A model generated the notes under the pieces. That model was not told where the DNA came from. It was given only the letters and a program-made list of their open reading frames with translations, and did not search any database. DNA of 36,031 nt, taken from the NCBI GenBank assembly GCA_038213835.1, contig JBBQSN010000006.1:1-36031 (forward strand). The letters run 5' to 3'. Both the position numbers and the translations under genes were made by a program. The stretch is from JBBQSN01 sp038213835. GTDB lineage: Bacteria; Actinomycetota; Actinomycetes; Actinomycetales; CAWJMD01. Of the stretch, positions 21,677 to 29,206 are shown piece after piece; the stretch's first letter is position 1, and every line of letters begins with the position of its first letter.

Positions 21677-24553
21677 TCAGCCCTGTGCGAGCTCCTCGAT
21701 CGGGGGGCAGGAGCAGAGCAGGTTGCGGTCGCCGTAGGCGCCGTCGATCCGTCGCACGGGCGGCCAGTACTTGCCGACCCGGTCGGTGACGCCCGGGTAG
21801 ACGGCCTCGGCCCGCGAGTACGACTTGTCCCACTCCTGCACGAGCGAGGCTGCGGTGTGCGGCGCGCCGCGCAGGGGTGAGGTCGCGGCGTCCCACTCCC
21901 CCGAGGCGACCCGGTCGATCTCGCCCTTGATCGCGATCATCGCGTCGCAGAACCGGTCCAGCTCACCGAGGTCCTCGCTCTCGGTGGGCTCGACCATGAA
22001 CGTGCCCGCGACGGGGAACGACATCGTGGGCGCGTGGAAGCCGTGGTCGATGAGCCGCTTCGCGATGTCGTCGACGGTCACACCCGTGGCCTTGGTGATC
22101 GGGCGCAGGTCCAGGATGCACTCGTGCGCCACCAGCCCGCCGGGCCCGGTGTAGAGCACCGGGAAGTGCTCCCCGAGCCGGGCCGCCACGTAGTTGGCCG
22201 ACAGCACGGCGACCTGGGTGGCGCGGCGCAGGCCGTCCGGCCCCATCATCGCGATGTAGGCCCAGGAGATCGGCAGGATGCCGGCCGAGCCGTACGGGGC
22301 CGCCGAGACGGGGCCGACCGGCGCGTCGGTGGCGAAGGTGTCGACCGAGGGCAGGAACGGCGCGAGGTGCTCGCGGACGCCGACCGGGCCGACGCCGGGA
22401 CCGCCGCCGCCGTGCGGGATGCAGAACGTCTTGTGCAGGTTGAGGTGCGAGACGTCCGCCCCGAACTTGCCCGGCTTGGCCAGACCGACGAGGGCGTTGA
22501 GGTTCGCGCCGTCGACGTACACCTGCCCGCCGGCGTCGTGCACCACCGCGCAGATGTCGGCGACCGCCTCCTCGAACACCCCGTGGGTCGATGGGTAGGT
22601 GATCATCAGCGCCGCGAGCGTGTCGCGGTGCTGCTCGACCTTGGCCTTGAGGTCGGTGGTGTCGACGTTGCCGAACCCGTCGGTCTGGACGGCCACCACG
22701 CGCAGCCCGGCCATCACCGCGCTGGCCGCGTTGGTGCCGTGGGCGGACATCGGGATGAGGCAGATGTCGCGCGCCTCGTCGCCGTTCGCCCGGTGGTAGG
22801 CGCGGATGGCCAGCAGGCCGGCCAGCTCCCCCTGCGACCCGGCGTTCGGTTGCAGCGAGACGGCGTCGTACCCGGTGATCTCGATCAGCATCTGCTCGAG
22901 GTCGGCCACCAGGGCACGCGACCCGGCGGTGTCGGCCTCGGGGGCGAACGGGTGCAGGTCGGCGAACTCCGGCCAGGTCACCGCCTCCATCTCGGCGGTG
23001 GCGTTGAGCTTCATCGTGCAGGAGCCGAGCGGGATCATCCCGCGGTCCAGCGCGTAGTCCTTGTCGGCCAGCCGCTTGAGGTAGCGCAGCATGGCCGTCT
23101 CGGACTGGTGCGAGGAGAACACCGGGTGGGTGAGGTAGTCGGACGTGCGGGCGAGCTCGTCCGGGATCCCCGAGCCGAAGGCCACGGCGAACCTGTTCTT
23201 CTGTCCGCTGAGCGCGCCCACGAGCGTCTGGACGTCCCGATCGGTCGTCGTCTCGTCGCAGGCGATCGACACGTGGTCGGCATCGACGTGACGGATCAGG
23301 TAGTTCGCCTCGTAGGCGGCACGGACGAGATCGCCCGCCCGCCCCGGTGACCGGACGAGCACGGTGTCGAAGAACACCTCATGCACGACCTCGACCCCCG
23401 TGTCATGCAAGAGTCCGGCGACCCCCTGGGCCCTCGCGTGCACCCGTTCCGCGATCGCCCGCAGGCCGGTCGGCCCGTGGTAGACCGCGTACATCGAGGC
23501 CATCACGGCCAGCAGCACCTGGGCGGTGCAGATGTTGGACGTCGCCTTGTCACGACGGATGTGCTGCTCGCGGGTCTGCAGGGCGAGCCGGTAGGCGGGT
23601 GCGCCGTCGGCGTCGACCGAGACCCCGACCAGGCGGCCGGGCAGCGACCGCTCCAGCCCGGAGCGCACGGCCAGGTAGCCCGCGTGCGGGCCGCCGAAGC
23701 CCATCGGCACCCCGAACCGCTGGGACGTGCCGACGGCGACGTCAGCGCCCATCTCGCCGGGGGACCGCAGCAGGGTGAGGGCGAGCAGGTCGGCGGCCAC
23801 CGTGACGAGCGCGTCGCGCGCGTGCGCCGCCTCGACCACGGGCGCGAGGTCGCGGACGACGCCGGTGGCGCCCGGGTACTGCAGCAGGACGCCGAACAGC
23901 TCGACGTCGGGCAGGCAGCTCGCCGTGTCGTGGACCAGGACCCCCAGGCCGAGGGCGTCCATCCGGGTGCGGACCACGGCCAGGGTCTGGGGCAGCACCT
24001 CGGTGTCGATGACCAGGACGGCGTCCTCGGAGGGCTTGCGCGCCGCCCGGCGCATCAGGGTCGCGGCCTCGGCGGCCGCGGTCGCCTCGTCCAGCATCGA
24101 GGCGTTCGCGGTGGTCATGCCGGTGAGGTCGCGGACCGCCGTCTGGAAGTTGAGCAGCGCCTCGAGCCGGCCCTGGCTGATCTCCGGCTGGTACGGCGTG
24201 TACGCCGTGTACCAAGAGGGGTTCTCCAGCACGTTGCGGGTGATCACGCCCGGCGTGTGGGTGCCGTGGTACCCGAGCCCGATCATCGAGCGCCGCACCG
24301 TATTGGCGGCCGCGAGGGTGCGCAGCCGGGCCAGCACCTCCGGCTCGCTGACGGCCTCGGGCAGGTCCAGCCGCTCGGTCCAGGCGATGGCCCTCGGGAC
24401 GGCTGCCTCGGTCAGGGCGTCCAGGGAGGCGTGGCCGAGGCGGTCGAGCATGTGCTGCACCTCGCCCTCGCCGGGCCCGATGTGGCGGGCGGCGAAGTCG
24501 TCGGCGAGGTGGGCGTGCTCGACCGGCTGGCGGGACGGCTCGTCGGACGTCAT
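21677..24553 (-). CDS. gcvP: Glycine dehydrogenase (aminomethyl-transferring), P protein
   Basis: A 958-residue PLP enzyme that decarboxylates glycine and passes the aminomethyl group to the lipoyl arm of GcvH. The length equals the usual one-chain P protein (about 957). Recognisable parts: FAARHIGPGEGEVQHML at the start, IGLGYHGTHTPGVITRNVLE, the N-terminal FGGPHAGYLA, and the C-terminal PLP site LNLHKTFCIPHGGGGPG with Schiff-base lysine K708. I chose ATG 24553 because the conserved protein begins there and AGGGAG precedes it. The frame upstream is the riboswitch leader. A glycine riboswitch at 24646-24737 controls it. gcvH is nearby; gcvT and lpd are not in this window. Confidence 0.97.
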   Translation of the reverse strand: MTSDEPSRQPVEHAHLADDFAARHIGPGEGEVQHMLDRLGHASLDALTEAAVPRAIAWTERLDLPEAVSEPEVLARLRTLAAANTVRRSMIGLGYHGTHTPGVITRNVLENPSWYTAYTPYQPEISQGRLEALLNFQTAVRDLTGMTTANASMLDEATAAAEAATLMRRAARKPSEDAVLVIDTEVLPQTLAVVRTRMDALGLGVLVHDTASCLPDVELFGVLLQYPGATGVVRDLAPVVEAAHARDALVTVAADLLALTLLRSPGEMGADVAVGTSQRFGVPMGFGGPHAGYLAVRSGLERSLPGRLVGVSVDADGAPAYRLALQTREQHIRRDKATSNICTAQVLLAVMASMYAVYHGPTGLRAIAERVHARAQGVAGLLHDTGVEVVHEVFFDTVLVRSPGRAGDLVRAAYEANYLIRHVDADHVSIACDETTTDRDVQTLVGALSGQKNRFAVAFGSGIPDELARTSDYLTHPVFSSHQSETAMLRYLKRLADKDYALDRGMIPLGSCTMKLNATAEMEAVTWPEFADLHPFAPEADTAGSRALVADLEQMLIEITGYDAVSLQPNAGSQGELAGLLAIRAYHRANGDEARDICLIPMSAHGTNAASAVMAGLRVVAVQTDGFGNVDTTDLKAKVEQHRDTLAALMITYPSTHGVFEEAVADICAVVHDAGGQVYVDGANLNALVGLAKPGKFGADVSHLNLHKTFCIPHGGGGPGVGPVGVREHLAPFLPSVDTFATDAPVGPVSAAPYGSAGILPISWAYIAMMGPDGLRRATQVAVLSANYVAARLGEHFPVLYTGPGGLVAHECILDLRPITKATGVTVDDIAKRLIDHGFHAPTMSFPVAGTFMVEPTESEDLGELDRFCDAMIAIKGEIDRVASGEWDAATSPLRGAPHTAASLVQEWDKSYSRAEAVYPGVTDRVGKYWPPVRRIDGAYGDRNLLCSCPPIEELAQG

Positions 24554-24645
24554 GGTGGAGGCTCCCTGCGTCGGCCCCGCGCGTGGCGGGACGTCCATGG
24601 CCTCCCCCTCTGTCACCGGTGATCGGTTCCAGAGCTGCCTGTCCC

Positions 24646-24737
24646 GTGCGGTCCTGGCGCCTGAGAGGTTCCGGGGAGTTTGCCCCTTCGGCGCCCCGAC
24701 GAACCCACCGGGGTGGGCTGCGGGGACTCTCCCGCAC
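24646..24737 (-). promoter_or_regulatory. Glycine riboswitch (single aptamer)
   Basis: On the minus strand the conserved core reads GTGCGGGAGAG, then GGCGCCGAAGGGGCAAAC, then CCTCTCAGGC and CCGCAC. GTGCGG (24737-24732) pairs with CCGCAC (24651-24646) as the closing stem. It sits about 95 bases before the gcvP ATG. An RNA segment with a TCACCGGTGA palindrome (24613-24622) between aptamer and gene may belong to the expression platform. Glycine should turn on gcvP expression. Only one full aptamer is seen. Confidence 0.9.
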
Positions 24738-24768
24738 GGTGTCGAACGGCTGTTGGTCTCGGTGGCCG

Positions 24769-24774
24769 AGCCTA
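24769..24774 (-). promoter_or_regulatory. Candidate -10 box TAGGCT of the gcvP leader
   Basis: TAGGCT on the minus strand lies about 32 bases upstream of the aptamer, right behind the terminator hairpin of the preceding MerR gene. It would start the gcvP leader near 24762. No good -35 is visible. Confidence 0.35.
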
Positions 24775-24789
24775 CCCCAGCAACGACGA

Positions 24790-24813
24790 GGCGCCCGGCC
24801 GAGGCCGGGCGCC
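24790..24813 (-). terminator. Strong hairpin after the MerR gene
   Basis: GGCGCCCGGC and GCCGGGCGCC form a perfect ten-base stem with loop CGAG. It lies 33 bases after the stop of the MerR gene (24847), before the gcvP leader promoter, separating the two transcription units. Confidence 0.7.
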
Positions 24814-24846
24814 AGAGGACGTGCTGCAGGTGGGTGGGGGGAGCGT

Positions 24847-25422
24847 TCAGCCGATGGCGCGAGCAGCGCGGCGGGCGGCGAGCTCGTCGTCGGTGGCCGA
24901 CCCGCTCTCGAGGCCGTCGGCCCGCTCGCTCGGCAACGCGGCCAGGGTGCCCTCGACCTCGCGCCAGACCCGGCCGACCGCGATGCCGAACACGCCCTGC
25001 CCGCCCTGGACGAGGTCGATGACCTCGTCGGCGGAGGTGCACTCGTAGACGCTGGCGCCGTCGCTCATCAGGGTGATCTGGGCGAGGTCCTCGACCCCGC
25101 GCTCGCGCAGGGCGCCGACCGCGGTGCGGATCTGCTGCAGCGAGACGCCGGTGTCGAGCAGTCGCTTGACCACCTTGAGCACGAGGATGTCGCGGAAGCC
25201 GTACAGCCGCTGCGAACCGGACCCGGAGGCGTTGCGCACGCCCGGCTCGACCAACCCGGTGCGGGCCCAGTAGTCGAGCTGTCGGTAGGTGATGCCGGCC
25301 GCCTTGCAGGCGGTGGGACCGCGGTAGCCCATGTCCTCGTCCAGGACGGGGAGGTCCTCGGTGAACAGCAGTCCCTGTGCCCCCGCGGGAACGGGTCGGG
25401 TGGCGTCCTGGGTGCCGGTCAC
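24847..25422 (-). CDS. MerR-family regulator, Rv1830 (ResR/McdR) type
   Basis: A 191-residue regulator with an N-terminal MerR winged helix: GPTACKAAGITYRQLDYWAR (helix-turn-helix), then TGLVEP and SQRLYGFRDILVLKVVKRLL, and a dimerisation region around GVSLQQIRTAVGAL. There is no cysteine cluster of the metal-sensing members. The neighbours are the same as those of M. tuberculosis Rv1830, reported to control cell growth and division and antibiotic resilience, so orthology is likely. The ATG or GTG at 25422 is preceded by a good promoter (TTGACC-N17-TACCGT, 25507-25535). It is ended by the hairpin at 24790-24813, so it forms a separate unit downstream of the DUF151 gene. Confidence 0.88.
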   Translation of the reverse strand: MTGTQDATRPVPAGAQGLLFTEDLPVLDEDMGYRGPTACKAAGITYRQLDYWARTGLVEPGVRNASGSGSQRLYGFRDILVLKVVKRLLDTGVSLQQIRTAVGALRERGVEDLAQITLMSDGASVYECTSADEVIDLVQGGQGVFGIAVGRVWREVEGTLAALPSERADGLESGSATDDELAARRAARAIG

Positions 25423-25506
25423 GACATCCTCCAGCTCCTGTGGTCCCCGGGGGGTGGGTTCCGGGGCGTCACAGCACTGGAACTACACGGGGGACGTTCG
25501 AGGTCG

Positions 25507-25535
25507 ACGGTACGGGTGGGTGGGGGTGCGGTCAA
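25507..25535 (-). promoter_or_regulatory. Promoter TTGACC-N17-TACCGT of the MerR gene
   Basis: On the minus strand TTGACC (25535-25530) and TACCGT (25512-25507) stand 17 bases apart, a near-ideal housekeeping promoter. Transcription would begin near 25500 and reach the MerR start at 25422 with a leader of about 78 bases. The 25423-25588 gap otherwise contains no gene. Confidence 0.65.
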
Positions 25536-25588
25536 CGACAGCGACCGTCCGCGCGCGGCGTGTCGCGCGGTGTGACCAACTCTTGACC

Positions 25589-26137
25589 TCAGGTAGAGGG
25601 TCTGGCCTCGGGACCCTGCTCGTCGCCAGGCCCGTCGCCCTGACCGGCAGGACCCTCCGCCGCCCCCTCGGCACCGGGGTCGAAGTCCTCGGCGCTGACC
25701 TGGTCGAGGAACTCGCGGAACTTCTCGACCTCGTCCTCGTCCTCGTCCGGGACGGGCACGCTGCCGGCGGCCAGGACGGCCTCGGCCCCGAGGATCGGGC
25801 AGCCCGCCCGCAGGGCCAGCGCGATGGCGTCCGAGGTGCGGGCGCTGATGCTGATGCCGCCGGACAGCCCCAGCTCGGCGTAGTAGACGTTCTCCTTCAT
25901 CTCCACGATCCGCACCTGCTCCAGGGTGTGGCCCAGGGCGGTGATCACCGAGCCGAGCAGGTCGTGGGTGAGCGGACGGGGCGGGACGACGCCCTGCTGG
26001 GCCAGCGCGATCGCACTGGCCTCGGCCGAGCCGATCCAGATCGGGAGGTACCGCTCGCCGTCACGCTCGCGCAGCAGCACGATCGGGGTCTTCGACGGCA
26101 TCTCGACCCTGACTCCCACCACCTCGAGCTCGCGCAC
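25589..26137 (-). CDS. Bifunctional nuclease (DUF151) family protein
   Basis: A 182-residue protein. The first about 135 residues are the DUF151/BFN domain: RELEVVGVRVEMPSKTPIVLL, YLPIWIGSAEASAIAL, PRPLTHDLLGSVITALG and SARTSDAIALALRAGCPI. A plant member was described as having DNase and RNase activity; bacterial homologues are structurally known but functionally vague. The C-terminus (from about 140) is a Glu/Asp/Gly/Pro-rich tail, probably disordered. The gene corresponds by position to M. tuberculosis Rv1829. The start is GTG 26137, with GGTGAG upstream. It follows the FtsR-like gene after a 78-bp gap. Confidence 0.92.
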   Translation of the reverse strand: MRELEVVGVRVEMPSKTPIVLLRERDGERYLPIWIGSAEASAIALAQQGVVPPRPLTHDLLGSVITALGHTLEQVRIVEMKENVYYAELGLSGGISISARTSDAIALALRAGCPILGAEAVLAAGSVPVPDEDEDEVEKFREFLDQVSAEDFDPGAEGAAEGPAGQGDGPGDEQGPEARPST

Positions 26138-26215
26138 CTGCTCACCGTAACCCCGGCCGCCACCGGACGGGAGGGCGAGGGGTCGATCGGCGGCAGGTCG
26201 CCGCCCGAGCAGGTC

Positions 26216-26968
26216 TCAGAACAACCGGTCGAGCGCCGCGCGCACGAGCGTGGTGTGCAGCCGCACGCACAGGGCCGAGATCTCGCGAGCGACCTCGTCG
26301 GCACGGGCGGGCGAGCCGGCGCCGCGGTGGTGCCGTAGCGGCGTGGTCACCTGCTCGACCAGGTCGACCTCGCGCTCGGCGGCGGTGCGGAAGGCGCGCA
26401 GGTGCCGCGGTTCGATCCCGAACACGGCCAGCTCGCCGGCGGTCCGGGCGATCTCCAGGTCGTCGGCGTCGAAGTAGCCGCCGTCCCCGACGCTCACCAG
26501 GCCGTAGTTCTCCAGGCTCCCCAGCAGCGCCAGGTCGATCCCGGCCGCCTGGACGAGCTCCTCGCGACGCAGCCTGGCCCGCGGGCCCGGGACGAACCCC
26601 TCGGCGTCCGGGCCGTCCCGGTCCTGGCTGTCGTCGGCCAGCAACCGGGCGGGGCGCGGCGAGGGACCGGGCAGCGCCGGGGCCACGCCGCGGTCGACCT
26701 GGTCGAGGTACTCGCCGATCTTCTTCAGCGGCCAGTAGTGGTCGCGCTGCAGCTCGAGCACCAGCCGCAGCCGCGCGACGTCGGCCGCGGAGAACTTGCG
26801 GTAGCCGGCGGCGGTGCGCTGCGGCTCGACCAGGCCGCGGTCCTCGAGGAAACGCAGCTTGGAGTGCGTGAGGTCGTCGAAGTCGGGCTGCAGCTGCTCG
26901 AGCACCTCGCCGATGCTGAGGAGCAGTGCTTCCCGCGCACGCGATGACCGCTGAGCGGCACCGCTCAC
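26216..26968 (-). CDS. ftsR: MerR-family transcriptional regulator FtsR (Rv1828-type)
   Basis: A 250-residue regulator. The winged helix is at the N-terminus: LLSIGEVLEQLQPDFDDLTHSKLRFLEDRGLVEPQRT, then GYRKFSAADVARLRLVLELQ, and the family mark HYWPLKKIGEYLD. The C-terminal part (from about 130) is helical and has a second, SinI-like region, as in M. tuberculosis Rv1828. The orthologue in Corynebacterium glutamicum is FtsR, an activator of ftsZ. GTG 26968 overlaps the TGA of the upstream garA gene (GTGA), so the two are co-translated. In size, motifs and position it is a clear match. The target promoters are not in this window. Confidence 0.9.
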   Translation of the reverse strand: MSGAAQRSSRAREALLLSIGEVLEQLQPDFDDLTHSKLRFLEDRGLVEPQRTAAGYRKFSAADVARLRLVLELQRDHYWPLKKIGEYLDQVDRGVAPALPGPSPRPARLLADDSQDRDGPDAEGFVPGPRARLRREELVQAAGIDLALLGSLENYGLVSVGDGGYFDADDLEIARTAGELAVFGIEPRHLRAFRTAAEREVDLVEQVTTPLRHHRGAGSPARADEVAREISALCVRLHTTLVRAALDRLF

Positions 26969-27459
26969 TGCTGGGGCCCGCTCTGGTCGGCAGGAGGGAC
27001 GGCCGCACCGGCATCGGCCGGCTGGACGTGCGGGTGGAACACCATCCGGAACTTGCCGATCTGCACCTCGTCGCCGGCCGCCAGGACGGCGTCGTCGACC
27101 CGCTCGCGGTTGACGTAGGTGCCGTTCAGGCTGCCGACGTCGCGCACCCGGAACCGCTGGCCCTCGCGCAGGAACTCCGCGTGCCGGCGCGAGACGGTGA
27201 CGTCGTCGAGGAAGATCTCGCTGTCGGTGTGCCGCCCGGCGGGGACGCGGTCGGCGTCCAGCAGGAACCGCGAGCCCGAGTTCGGGCCGCGTTGGACGAT
27301 GAGCAGCGCCGAGGCGTCCGGGAGGGCGCCGATCGCGGTGCGTTCGTCCTGGGACAGGCCGCCGTCGTCGGGCTCGACCTCCGCACCGACCGCCGACAGG
27401 GTCATCGTGGAGTCGGGATTGCGCTCCGGCTGCTTCTGGCTGCCGTCCTGCTGGGTCAT
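26965..27459 (-). CDS. garA: FHA-domain protein GarA/OdhI family
   Basis: A 164-residue protein with a forkhead-associated domain at about residues 52-145: AGRHTDSEIFLDDVTVSRRHAEF (R76, S90, R92, H93) and DVGSLNGTYVNRERV (N112, G113, T114). In mycobacteria and corynebacteria the unphosphorylated protein inhibits 2-oxoglutarate dehydrogenase and glutamate dehydrogenase. Ser/Thr kinases (PknG, PknB) phosphorylate an N-terminal ETTS motif, which then folds onto the FHA pocket. Here that region reads DSTMTLSAVG (16-25) without a canonical ETTS. ATG 27459 follows GGAGGAGG; the open frame upstream is not used. The stop overlaps the ftsR start. It is downstream of gcvH. Confidence 0.93.
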   Translation of the reverse strand: MTQQDGSQKQPERNPDSTMTLSAVGAEVEPDDGGLSQDERTAIGALPDASALLIVQRGPNSGSRFLLDADRVPAGRHTDSEIFLDDVTVSRRHAEFLREGQRFRVRDVGSLNGTYVNRERVDDAVLAAGDEVQIGKFRMVFHPHVQPADAGAAVPPADQSGPQQ

Positions 27460-27583
27460 CGCGTGCCTCCTCCGGCGAGCTGGACCGGCCGACGACCCGC
27501 CCCGAGAGCCCACCCTAACCCTCGATGCCAGGGTGAGACCACGAGAGGGACGTGCTACCCGCGGCCGAGAGCCGGGAGGGTGG

Positions 27584-27979
27584 TCAACCGACCTGATCGG
27601 CGTACCCCGTGGCGTCGAGCAACGTGTCGACCGCGGACGGGTCGGTGAGCCGGATCTCCATCATCCAGCCCTCCCCGTAAGGGTCGGTGTTGACCAGCTC
27701 GGGACTGTTGTCGAGCGTCTCGTTGCGGGCCGTGACGGTGCCGGCGAGCGGGGCGAACACCTCGCTGACGCTCTTGGTGGACTCGACCTCGCCACACGCC
27801 TGCCCGGCCTCGACGTCCTCCCCCGCCTCGGGGAGCTGGACGAAGACGATGTCGCCGAGGGCGTCCTGGGCGAACGAGGTGATGCCGACGCGCACCACCG
27901 CGGGGTCGTCGGCAGACCGGGCCACCCACTCGTGCTCGGGGGTGTACTTCAGCTTCGAGGGGTACTCGAACTCGGCCAT
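27584..27979 (-). CDS. gcvH: Glycine cleavage system H protein
   Basis: A 131-residue lipoyl carrier. YTPEHEWVA opens the domain, GDIVFVQLPEAGEDVEAG follows, and GEVESTKSVSEV carries the lipoylated lysine K69. NTDPYGEGWMMEIRL closes it. It shuttles the aminomethyl group from GcvP to the T protein. Length and motifs are typical. It lies between the DUF881 genes and garA; the 124-bp gap to garA has an imperfect hairpin CACCCT/AGGGTG (27511-27535). gcvP is 3 kb away with its own riboswitch, and no riboswitch is seen before gcvH. Confidence 0.96.
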   Translation of the reverse strand: MAEFEYPSKLKYTPEHEWVARSADDPAVVRVGITSFAQDALGDIVFVQLPEAGEDVEAGQACGEVESTKSVSEVFAPLAGTVTARNETLDNSPELVNTDPYGEGWMMEIRLTDPSAVDTLLDATGYADQVG

Positions 27980-28028
27980 CAGGTCCCTTCCAGGGGTGGG
28001 GTCGGGTCCGCCGCGTGCTGCCCGTGGG

Positions 28029-28877
28029 TCACGGGGTGGCGGTGGGTTCCGCGGGACGAGCGTACTGAGGCGTTTCCGGCACCCGCAACGCGTCGACCAG
28101 CACCTCGTCGAGCTGCCGGACGTCGAAGCGGGCCCCCGGTGCGGAGGCCACGCGCGACTCGACCCCGCCGGGGATCCTCATCGCGGTGTCGAGCGTCTGC
28201 GGGTCGCCGATGACGAGGAAGTCGTACGGCGACTGCAGCAGGGTCCCGTCGGCCGCGACGCCGTCCTGGGTGTCGGTGAACGAGGTGGACGCGACGACGC
28301 GGACGTCGTCGACCTGGATCGTCTCGGCGCCGGAGTCGCGCAGCTCCTGCACGGCGTCGAGCAGCGTCGAGGCCGACAGGGCACCGCCGGGGTCGGTGAT
28401 GGTGAGCCGGATGCCGGGGCCCTGCGCGGGCGCCGTGCCCGCCAGGATGCCGAGCGAGTCGACCTGCTGCTGGGCCGCCTGCCGGGCGGCCTCGCGGGCC
28501 GAGGTGCCCGACCGCAGCTCGTCCCGGGTGCGGGCGAGCTCGGCCTGCTCGGACTCGAGCCGGTCGTTGCGCTCCCCCAGGTCGTCCAGGATGCGCACCA
28601 GGTCGGTCTCGCGCAGCGAGCCGAGGTCGGCCTCCTGCGTCTGGCGGACCTGGACGACCAGCGCGAAGCCGAGCACGGCGCAGAGCAGCCCGGCCAGGAG
28701 CTCGCCGCGCGAGCCACGGGGCACCAGCGCCCGCAGCAGCCGGCGGCGGGGCTCGTCCGGCGACGACACCGACCGGTGGGGCGCCTGCTCGGGGGCCGGC
28801 TGGGAGCTCGGGTCGGGCGTGCTGCCGGGGGGGCTGCCAGGGGGGCTGTCGGGGGGGCCGCCGGGAGGCACACTCAC
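28029..28877 (-). CDS. DUF881 family membrane-anchored protein (Rv1825-type)
   Basis: A 282-residue protein. The first 45 residues are Pro/Gly/Ser-rich and cytosolic. One membrane segment lies at about 58-77 (ELLAGLLCAVLGFALVVQV). A coiled coil follows (about 80-140, LGERNDRLESEQAELARTRD), then a DUF881 domain with GPGIRLTITDP, LLDAVQELRDSGAETIQVDDV and PYDFLVIGDPQTLDTAM. DUF881 proteins are found beside small basic protein and cell-division genes also in Bacillus (ylxW/ylxX). The GTG start overlaps the sbp stop (GTGA). Odd: the start region contains three homopolymer tracts (28827-28833, 28840-28845, 28851-28857), seven, six and seven bases long. Confidence 0.9.
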   Translation of the reverse strand: MSVPPGGPPDSPPGSPPGSTPDPSSQPAPEQAPHRSVSSPDEPRRRLLRALVPRGSRGELLAGLLCAVLGFALVVQVRQTQEADLGSLRETDLVRILDDLGERNDRLESEQAELARTRDELRSGTSAREAARQAAQQQVDSLGILAGTAPAQGPGIRLTITDPGGALSASTLLDAVQELRDSGAETIQVDDVRVVASTSFTDTQDGVAADGTLLQSPYDFLVIGDPQTLDTAMRIPGGVESRVASAPGARFDVRQLDEVLVDALRVPETPQYARPAEPTATP

Positions 28878-29206
28878 GCCTTGAAGACGTGTCGGCGGAT
28901 CGCGGCGGCGTTGGAGAAGATCCGGATCCCGAGGACGACGACGACCCCGGTCGAGAGCTGGGCACCGACGCCGAGCTGGTCGCCGAGGTACACGACCAGG
29001 GCGGCCACCACGACGTTCGACAGGAACGACACGACGAACACGCGGTCGTCGAAGATGCCGTCGAGCACCGCCCGCAGGCCGCCGAACACGGCGTCCAGGG
29101 CCGCGACGACGGCGATCGGCAGGTAGGGCTGCAGCTCCGGCGGCACGGTGGGCTGCAGCACGAGCCCGACGAGGATGCCGACGACGAGCCCGAGCGCGGC
29201 GATCAT
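28874..29206 (-). CDS. Small basic protein (sbp family)
   Basis: A 110-residue membrane protein with three hydrophobic segments: about residues 1-19, 29-46 and 59-78, and a fourth near 85-95. LGIRIFSNAAAIRRHVFKA is the conserved basic end. It belongs to the sbp family (DUF1290) that accompanies DUF881 genes near division genes in Gram-positive bacteria. Its position between two DUF881 genes matches M. tuberculosis Rv1824. The ATG overlaps the upstream DUF881 stop (ATGA) and its own stop overlaps the next start (GTGA), so the three should be made in fixed ratio. Function unknown. Confidence 0.92.
   Translation of the reverse strand: MIAALGLVVGILVGLVLQPTVPPELQPYLPIAVVAALDAVFGGLRAVLDGIFDDRVFVVSFLSNVVVAALVVYLGDQLGVGAQLSTGVVVVLGIRIFSNAAAIRRHVFKA

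Noticed and set aside
24554..25042. Upstream extension of the gcvP frame
   Set aside because: This stretch contains the glycine riboswitch, a terminator and the end of the MerR gene; gcvP homology begins at 24553.
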